Assembly (NCBI GenBank): GCA_913020435.1 | Contig: CAJVZZ010000009.1 | Coordinates: forward strand, 50,856-114,855 | Origin: an uncultured Flavobacteriales bacterium | GTDB lineage: Bacteria; Bacteroidota; Bacteroidia; Flavobacteriales_G; Salibacteraceae | DNA length: 64,000 nt | Direction: 5' to 3' | Shown: positions 58,593-64,000 of the stretch, one piece after another | How positions within the stretch are numbered: position 1 is the stretch's first letter | How the letters are laid out: each line of letters opens with the position of its first letter | The notes under the pieces: model-generated | The model's database searches: none | Seen by the model: only the letters and a program-made list of their open reading frames with translations | What the model was told of the DNA's origin: nothing | Position numbers and translations under genes: made by a program

Positions 58593-61007
58593 TTATTGGA
58601 TTAAAACTTTGTTAGAAGCTGTTTGACCGTTTATAGTAACGTTTACTATATAAAAACCCGCAGCCAAATCGGTAACGTCCAATTCAGTAATGTTACCATG
58701 GATATTTGATTTGCTACTAATGATTTCAGTTCCAAATATGTTCACAATACTTATTACAGCCTTGCTTTTATTATTTGAAATTCTAATATTTAGTTTGTCT
58801 TTCGCTGGGTTTGGATATAAAAAAACATCAAAATTTTCAATTTTGTTTGTTTCATCAATAGAACTAACGAATTCCTCCCCGTCTAAAAATTCATGACCAA
58901 TTCCAGAAGAACTGGTAGTAAAACTCCAAACCTCACTCCATCCGCTGTTAGTTGACCCAAACTTGGTACGAACTCTCCAATAATATTTAGTATTTTCCAA
59001 TAAAGATTCAGCCTTGTAGCGCGTGTCATTTCCCTTTGGGTCATCACTCAAATAGATTGAGGTATTAGACTTTTCAATATTTGAAAAAGCAGCGTCCTTA
59101 CTTAATTCCATTTCATATTCATCAACATAAGGCACTGACTTCCAATCTAAGAAGATGTCTGTTGAAACACTATCCATTCTGTTTCTTGGAAACTCTAGGA
59201 AAGGTTCACTCGCAAATGTTCCGAAAATATTAAGATTGTCTAAATAAATGTTGTTACCGTTTCCATTTTCCACTTCGAATTTTATCAATAAATTTTCAAC
59301 TTTATCTCCGGATCCTAAATTTGTAATGGTTTGTAGTTCCCAGTCAGATACTGCACTTGGAGAGAAGCTAGTAGTGGAGGTTTTTCCTTTAGAAAGAACT
59401 TCTAGACTTGTAGCTAATTTGGTTATCCAAGTTTTACCGCAATCAGTACTTACATACATTTTAAACAAACCATCAGAACTGCTAGCGTCTCGCTCAGCTG
59501 TTGCAACTTCAAAGGATAGTACAGGGTTTTGAATGTTGCTAAGATCTATTGCAGGGCTAATTACACTTTCTACCATTCCTCTTAAGTTGTCGAAGTTCTT
59601 AAGTCCTAAAAAGTTTTCCCCAGAGGCTCCTATACCTTGCATTTTCTGCCAGTAAATAGCGTCATTATCTTCATTTTCTGGAATCCATATATTTTCAACA
59701 CTCTCAGTAGCATCTTCAAAATCTTCCTCTAATGGTATGTAATTACCAACGGATCGATTCGTTTTTATATAATCGGTGTAAGTCGAAGTCTTAGAAATGG
59801 TTCCGTTAGACACCGTTAGCTTCACGTTATAAGTTCCGGGAAAATTGTAAGAAATTACAGGGTTTTTTAGAGTCGATGTTTTTGGTGATCCACCTTCAAA
59901 CTCCCATGACCAAGACTCTACTCCATAAGCAGAAATATCTTTAAATTCTACTTGAGAATTCGCGCAAATTACTCTTGTATCACTTTCAAATTCTGCGGCA
60001 ATTAAATCAAGCACACCAGCTTTCTCGTTATTAGCTCTTGAAACTAAAGCGTTCCTTTCAGCTACCCAAGTATTTACAGCCGCTCTCATTCGAGATGCTT
60101 GCCCAATCGTAAACATGGTTGAACAATAAGAGTAGTCCATAAAATTCTGAACATTGTCTAAAGAACCACAAGTAGTTCCGCTAAGACTGCAGCTTGTCCA
60201 TCCTTCCGTGTTGGGGGTGTCAAAAACACCATCATCATCGCGACAGTTTGCAGCAACTCCAGGGTTATTAGTTCCGCCCCAAGGATGTGGTAAATTTAGC
60301 CAATGACCAATTTCGTGTGTTAATGCTCTGCTACGACGTGGGTTTCCCGTACGGACACTTGCAACGTAGTTATACAATAAAATTATCCCATCTCTAGTCG
60401 GATTCCTGTGCGCTCCTGATGGTAAAAAAGTATATCCCGCAGCTCCACTTGCAATCGATTTCACAATCCAGATGTTGAGGTAGGTGTTTCGCGGCCAAAC
60501 ATTCAGTTTAGAACCCTCACCAGCATTATTAGTTAAGCTAGATTTAATTCTATCAATACCATTGGTTGAATTGCCATTTGGATCTTTTTTAGCCAATCTA
60601 AATTCGATTCTAGCATCTCCCATTATCCTCTTGAATGCAGGAATTGTAGTACTAGTATCTGTGTTTTCTAATTTAAAATCCTCGTTTAAGATACGCATAG
60701 CATCATAAACTTCTTTATTGGTAATATTTTCTATACCATCTTCATGCAATATGTGAAATACGACAGGTATAATATAATCGTATTCGGCTGCTCTTGATCC
60801 AACCTGCTTTTCCCATTCTGTAAATTTCTGAGTAAATGATTCAAGGTGTTCTTCACTTCTTGTGATATCAGCAGCCCATTCAGGGTGCTCTTTTTTAATG
60901 TTTTCATTTAACATAAAATCAGGTTCGCTAAAATCGTGATTATGATTTTGAGCAAATACCATACTGCTGCTTAGTAATATTGCAGAAAGTATTAGAATGT
61001 TTTTCAT
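58593..61007 (-). CDS. Secreted M43 (pappalysin-like) metalloprotease with PKD and T9SS domains
   Basis: 804 residues from ATG 61007, which begins the signal peptide 'MKNILILSAILLSSS'; the track's longer start is unlikely. The metzincin zinc motif HEIGHWLNLPH gives ligands H231, H235 and H241, and the preceding 'IPVVFHILHEDG' is typical of the M43 prodomain/start. A PKD-like domain with 'WSWEFEGGSPKTST' follows near 370, then a jelly-roll-like and a fibronectin-like region, and a T9SS sorting domain at the end ('LYPNPAKDKLNI...AAGFYIVNV'). Exported protease, related to cytophagalysins. Confidence 0.92.
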   Translation of the reverse strand: MKNILILSAILLSSSMVFAQNHNHDFSEPDFMLNENIKKEHPEWAADITRSEEHLESFTQKFTEWEKQVGSRAAEYDYIIPVVFHILHEDGIENITNKEVYDAMRILNEDFKLENTDTSTTIPAFKRIMGDARIEFRLAKKDPNGNSTNGIDRIKSSLTNNAGEGSKLNVWPRNTYLNIWIVKSIASGAAGYTFLPSGAHRNPTRDGIILLYNYVASVRTGNPRRSRALTHEIGHWLNLPHPWGGTNNPGVAANCRDDDGVFDTPNTEGWTSCSLSGTTCGSLDNVQNFMDYSYCSTMFTIGQASRMRAAVNTWVAERNALVSRANNEKAGVLDLIAAEFESDTRVICANSQVEFKDISAYGVESWSWEFEGGSPKTSTLKNPVISYNFPGTYNVKLTVSNGTISKTSTYTDYIKTNRSVGNYIPLEEDFEDATESVENIWIPENEDNDAIYWQKMQGIGASGENFLGLKNFDNLRGMVESVISPAIDLSNIQNPVLSFEVATAERDASSSDGLFKMYVSTDCGKTWITKLATSLEVLSKGKTSTTSFSPSAVSDWELQTITNLGSGDKVENLLIKFEVENGNGNNIYLDNLNIFGTFASEPFLEFPRNRMDSVSTDIFLDWKSVPYVDEYEMELSKDAAFSNIEKSNTSIYLSDDPKGNDTRYKAESLLENTKYYWRVRTKFGSTNSGWSEVWSFTTSSSGIGHEFLDGEEFVSSIDETNKIENFDVFLYPNPAKDKLNIRISNNKSKAVISIVNIFGTEIISSKSNIHGNITELDVTDLAAGFYIVNVTINGQTASNKVLIQ

Positions 61008-61137
61008 ATAAGACCTTTTCATTTGAGCGGGCAAAAATACCCTTTTCAGAATCATAACATTTGACGACTGCAATTGGTTTGTTCCTTCGCATGTGAATGT
61101 CTAATTAATTACTTTTAATTTGTAAAAAATTCTGAAT

Positions 61138-61662
61138 ATGAAAGCGCCATTTAATTTAAATAACTGGATAGAAGAGAATCGAGATATCCTCAAACCACCA
61201 GTTGGAAATAAGAATTTGTACAAAGAAGCAGGGGACTACATAGTAATGGTAGTAGGCGGCCCAAACGCAAGAAAGGACTACCACTATAATGAAACAGAAG
61301 AACTATTTTATCAATTAGAGGGTGATATTAATGTTCGTATCCAGGAAGACGGCAAGGCAGTTGACATTCCTATAAAAGCGGGAGACATGTTTTTGTTGCC
61401 TGCAAAAACGCCACACTCTCCGATGCGTTCAGAAGGATCTGTTGGATTGGTAATTGAACGCGTTCGAAAAGGTACGGATATGCAAGATGGATTGCTTTGG
61501 TTTTGCGACAATTGCAACAATAAATTACATGAAACCTATTTCCCGTTGACTAATATTGAACGAGACTTTCTACCCCGCTTTCGCGAATTTTATGTTTCTG
61601 AAGAATTACGAACATGCAAAAATTGTAGTGAGATTATGGATACCGATGAGCGGTTTGTGTAA
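61138..61662 (+). CDS. 3-hydroxyanthranilate 3,4-dioxygenase
   Basis: 174 residues, the size of bacterial HAAO (NbaC). The cupin core has 'DYHYNETEELFYQLEGD', with His and Glu iron ligands, and 'LLPAKTPHSP' with the second His. The C-terminus carries the two CxxC pairs of the rubredoxin-like iron site (CDNC and CKNC). It opens 3-hydroxyanthranilate in tryptophan/kynurenine breakdown or NAD synthesis. Neighbours: M43/SDR genes divergent and a pseudogene downstream. No kynureninase or monooxygenase is in view. Confidence 0.94.
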   Translation: MKAPFNLNNWIEENRDILKPPVGNKNLYKEAGDYIVMVVGGPNARKDYHYNETEELFYQLEGDINVRIQEDGKAVDIPIKAGDMFLLPAKTPHSPMRSEGSVGLVIERVRKGTDMQDGLLWFCDNCNNKLHETYFPLTNIERDFLPRFREFYVSEELRTCKNCSEIMDTDERFV

Positions 61663-61698
61663 ATCGTTTACCTTTTGTAAAACCCAATCAAAGTGAAC

Positions 61699-62987
61699 AT
61701 GATAAATACAAGACCCAGATTTTACCATTTTTATATATTTTTTTTTGCTGTATTAGGTTGTAATAAAGATAAAGCTGTAGTTGCCCCTACCAGGGATTTT
61801 TCGTTTAACGGTAACGTAAAATCGGAAAAAGAAGCAGTATCGGAAGCAAATGTAAGACTAGTTAAAGACGAGTCTAATTCTACAGTCACTGATAGAAACG
61901 GTTATTTTCAACTTGATAACCTTCCAGAAGGCGATCATTCCATAAGAATTGAAAAGAAATATAAGGACGGCTCAATGGTTAGTAAAACAGTTTCAGGGAA
62001 TACAAGTAATTCTACTGACACTTTTTTATTACCAAAACCCTTGCAATTAAACCTCGTCATTCAGCAAAAGAAGTTTGATCAAGAGGAGATACAGTTATCT
62101 TGGAATAAGGCAGGTCCTAGTGATTTTTATGAGTATAAAATATACAGTCACACAAGTGCTGCGTTGGATGAAACAACGGGAGGACTGTTGACTATTTAAC
62201 AAGTATAAATGACACGACTTACACGGATTTAATACCTAATAATACGACATCCTACTATCGTGTTTACGTTAAAAACTTAAACAGTTATGAAGGGGGTAGA
62301 AATATTCTAACTATTTCTTCGGGGTCTTTTGTACTTGATCCAAATTTGTAACTTGGACAAAAGGTTAATACATATTTGAATGCGAATCAAGTTCAATGTT
62401 CCAAAAGGTAAGTTTTATGTTGTTAAATGGTATAGTTCAGCTGCTCCTGTGGGATATAAAGGCGGCCCCCCAATGACAGGATATAGAGACAATAGGATTG
62501 ACATATATTGGGAACGTCATGTGCAAATTGAACAAATAGGTTCACCAAAGGCATTTATGCAACCAAGAACGGGAAAGCGCACGTCAAAGTAGATGGAGGA
62601 GGTTACGGTGCTTTTTTTATTAAACCAAGTGAATTATCTAAAACAGGTGCGATACAAATTCGAACAAACGATTCTGTAATTTCGGTTATTGATACGGGAA
62701 ATAGTCAGTTGTTATGTTCTGAAATATTAGTTTCCGGAGCAACATATGACTTAACTTTATTGAACCTAACCAAATGGGGTCCACTGGTTGGTCTTTATGT
62801 TCAGATTGCAGCTTATGGTGAACAATCAGATAAAGAATATTTTAGGGGTGAAAGGTCAATAAACATTGAGGCCGGAGGGCTCAAGGTATTACAAATAACT
62901 CCAGTAATGAATGAGAAGGTTTATTTCGTTGTAACTGGTTCTTTTTGGTATTCCGCCAGTACTTATTCAATAAAAATATCTAGGTGA
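61699..62987 (+). pseudogene. Decayed lipoprotein gene with carboxypeptidase-regulatory and Fn3-like domains
   Basis: Starts at ATG 61699 with a lipobox (VLGC), then a CarboxypepD_reg-like domain. The frame breaks near 62185 and continues in another frame with a fibronectin-like segment ('SYYRVYVKN'), then has an in-frame TAA at 62349, shifts again near 62390 into the track ORF at 62380, and again near 62576 into the ORF at 62709, which ends at 62987 ('STYSIKISR'). Read across frames the pieces form one continuous protein of about 430 residues. At least four lesions make loss of function likely, unless some are sequencing errors. The original role is unknown; probably a surface lipoprotein. 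Confidence 0.75.
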
Positions 62988-63018
62988 TGCTTGCTTTCAA
63001 GAATTAGAAAGTCAGATA

Positions 63019-63060
63019 GAAACAAAAAAGGCGATTTAAATGAATCGTCTTTTTTGTTTC
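63019..63060. terminator. Hairpin terminator after the 61699 pseudogene
   Basis: Inverted repeat AACAAAAAAGGCGATT / AATCGTCTTTTTTGTT with a six-base loop, followed by a T-rich tract, 32 bp past the last stop of the broken gene. Confidence 0.7.
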
Positions 63061-63416
63061 AGGTAAGTTTTCATCTTCTTTTTGTTTCCAAGAATCTACT
63101 CGTGAGGTTTGGTAGATTAGCCCATCTTTTCTAATGTGAAATTGTAATCCGTTTGCTGCTCCATATCGCAGAATATTGTACACTTTTTTGCAGAATGTTT
63201 ATTTAGCCGCCTTACGGTTCCGCTAAAAAATTTGGAGGGGGAGTAAAACGCTGCACTTTTAATTTAGCAATTAGCCAAGCCAAATATTTTTCTTTTTTCG
63301 TTATAAAAATTTTGGTTTGGTGATTTTCAATTGAAACTCTAAACTTCCACGTTACTAACAAAAACGGAATGTTTTTTTAGCCATTGTTACCCATCGTTTG
63401 ATTTTTTCACAATATT

Positions 63417-63453
63417 TAAAATGACAAGATGTTCGTCCCACCTTGTCATTTTA
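63417..63453. terminator. Hairpin terminator after the C1q-like surface gene
   Basis: AAATGACAAG / CTTGTCATTT arms around a loop of about 13 nt, just past the minus-strand stop at 63459. Confidence 0.6.
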
Positions 63454-63458
63454 CTAAT

Positions 63459-64000
63459 TCAATTTATTTTAAAAATAGTAAGATTATCAATACCTACGCC
63501 ATCCCATACACCACTTGAGATTTTTAATTCTATCAAATCATTAGCTTTAAGAAGAATAGACCAATTAGCAGTTACCTGACCCCAAGTTCCACCACTATAT
63601 CCTGCAAAATTATTTGATGCTCTCTTGGCAATGCTATTTACATACAAATTTACATTTCTATTCGCACTGGAAATCCCTATGTTGCAAGCTATAAAGTACA
63701 ATCCAGCTTCTTGAACTTTTAAAACATTTGCAGTACCTGATGTATCTATTTTATTAGATGTTTTTTCCGAAGTCCAAATAGGGAGGGTACTATTATTAGA
63801 TGCACCCGTTGCTGAGAAGTAAATACGTTCATTTTGAACAAACCCCATATTCGCTATGGAAGTAGAATCGAGTTGAGTATCAATTGTATGCGCTCCTGCA
63901 ACAAAACCTATAGCAGCTATACCTGAAGAGTCTAATTGTGTATCTGTATCAATTGTATGCGCTCCTGCAACAAAACCTATAGCAGCTATACCTGAAGAGT
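63459..64000 (-). CDS. C-terminal part of a repeat-containing surface protein with a C1q-like domain (5' end outside window)
   Basis: The minus-strand frame stays open to the window edge, so the track's start at 63848 is not the real one; about 180 residues are visible. Two 23-residue repeats with 'GIAAIGFVAGAHTID' lie at the edge, followed by a shorter variant, then a C-terminal domain of about 125 residues ('YFSATGASNNSTLPIW', 'EAGLYFIACNIGI', 'NVNLYVNS') that resembles a C1q/TNF-like jelly roll. Bacteroidota proteins of this build are thought to act as trimeric surface adhesins; a tail-fibre-like origin is also possible. Function not determined. Confidence 0.65.
   Translation of the reverse strand, partial: SSGIAAIGFVAGAHTIDTDTQLDSSGIAAIGFVAGAHTIDTQLDSTSIANMGFVQNERIYFSATGASNNSTLPIWTSEKTSNKIDTSGTANVLKVQEAGLYFIACNIGISSANRNVNLYVNSIAKRASNNFAGYSGGTWGQVTANWSILLKANDLIELKISSGVWDGVGIDNLTIFKIN
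63877..64000 (-). repeat. 69-bp in-frame tandem repeat in the C1q-like gene
   Basis: Bases 63877-63931 and 63946-64000 are identical over 55 bp, with a 69-bp (23-codon) period. More copies probably lie beyond the window. Confidence 0.9.

Larger units (their letters stand above)
62988..63458. other. Gene-free stretch
   Basis: About 470 bp. Two hairpins (63019-63060 and 63417-63453) are the only clear signals. On the minus strand, 63004-63197 stays open for roughly 64 codons without a start, with a coding-looking segment (NILRYGAANG, IRKDGLIYQT). It may be a remnant of a lost gene; I cannot identify it. The rest holds nothing I can support. Confidence 0.45.

Noticed and set aside
63004-63197. 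Open minus-strand segment of about 64 codons
   Set aside because: No start codon, no family match and a stop just upstream; reported only as a possible remnant in the gene-free stretch.
63459-63848. Start of the last gene at 63848 as in the track
   Set aside because: The frame stays open to 64000 with repeats; the true start is beyond the window.
63877-64000. Possible CRISPR array at the right edge
   Set aside because: The repeats are contiguous with no unique spacers and lie in frame inside an ORF, so they are protein repeats.

Overview
The window is a compact, AT-rich bacterial chromosome segment that reads as Bacteroidota, most likely order Flavobacteriales. The evidence is six proteins ending in type IX secretion (T9SS) C-terminal sorting domains, the T9SS/gliding lipoproteins PorW/SprE and GldH, a LytS/LytTR pair, SDR-type threonine dehydrogenase, and the Bacteroidota promoter element TAnnTTTG just upstream of many gene starts. 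I cannot name the genus. Genes are tightly packed, often with overlapping starts and stops; there is one tRNA gene and I see no rRNA, CRISPR array, intact transposase or prophage.

Layout. 1-1513: the end of an unidentified gene overlapped by a GNAT acetyltransferase with a cysteine-rich tail and a QueC-like PP-loop ATPase, an operon I cannot assign to a known pathway. 1596-13396: envelope genes (SDR, two glycosyltransferases, LptF/G permease, M16 peptidase lipoprotein, GT-C transferase, PAP2 phosphatase, a second polytopic protein) with tRNA-Met(CAT). 13412-15185: LytTR two-component pair. 15294-25672: RidA, a secreted serine protease with an overlapping lipoprotein gene, gatC, plsC, trpS, an ECF sigma factor followed by an anti-sigma/beta-barrel fusion and a PKD lipoprotein, two T9SS cargo proteins and HemJ. 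25761-30910: thioesterase, bactofilin, PorW/SprE and an M23 peptidase.

30963-38147 is an eight-gene minus-strand operon: leucyl aminopeptidase, pdxA, DUF177, rpmF, plsX, fabH, accB, accC, supplying pyridoxal phosphate and fatty-acid/phospholipid precursors. 38267-40612 is a homogentisate/4-hydroxyphenylpyruvate dioxygenase operon for tyrosine breakdown. It lies beside a decayed di-haem cytochrome c peroxidase gene (40727-41760). 41826-50477 carries threonine dehydrogenase, an M28 peptidase, a haem-motif T9SS protein, gldH-ricT-holB, pgk, cvpA and small genes. 50540-61662 carries a cyclophilin lipoprotein with a heptanucleotide repeat, a ChaN-like protein, a 1802-residue T9SS surface protein with duplicated Ig-like units, an SDR lacking the usual Tyr/Lys pair, an M43 metalloprotease and 3-hydroxyanthranilate dioxygenase. 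61699-64000 looks more eroded: a second multi-lesion pseudogene, a largely gene-free stretch, and the C-terminal end of a repeat-containing, C1q-like surface protein.

Themes: secretion to and maintenance of the outer surface, aromatic amino acid catabolism, and local gene decay. The best candidates for something undescribed are the left-edge GNAT/QueC-like operon and the sigma/anti-sigma-barrel/PKD-lipoprotein triad. I see no complete new system that I would claim as established. All family calls are from reading the sequences; no database search was run.
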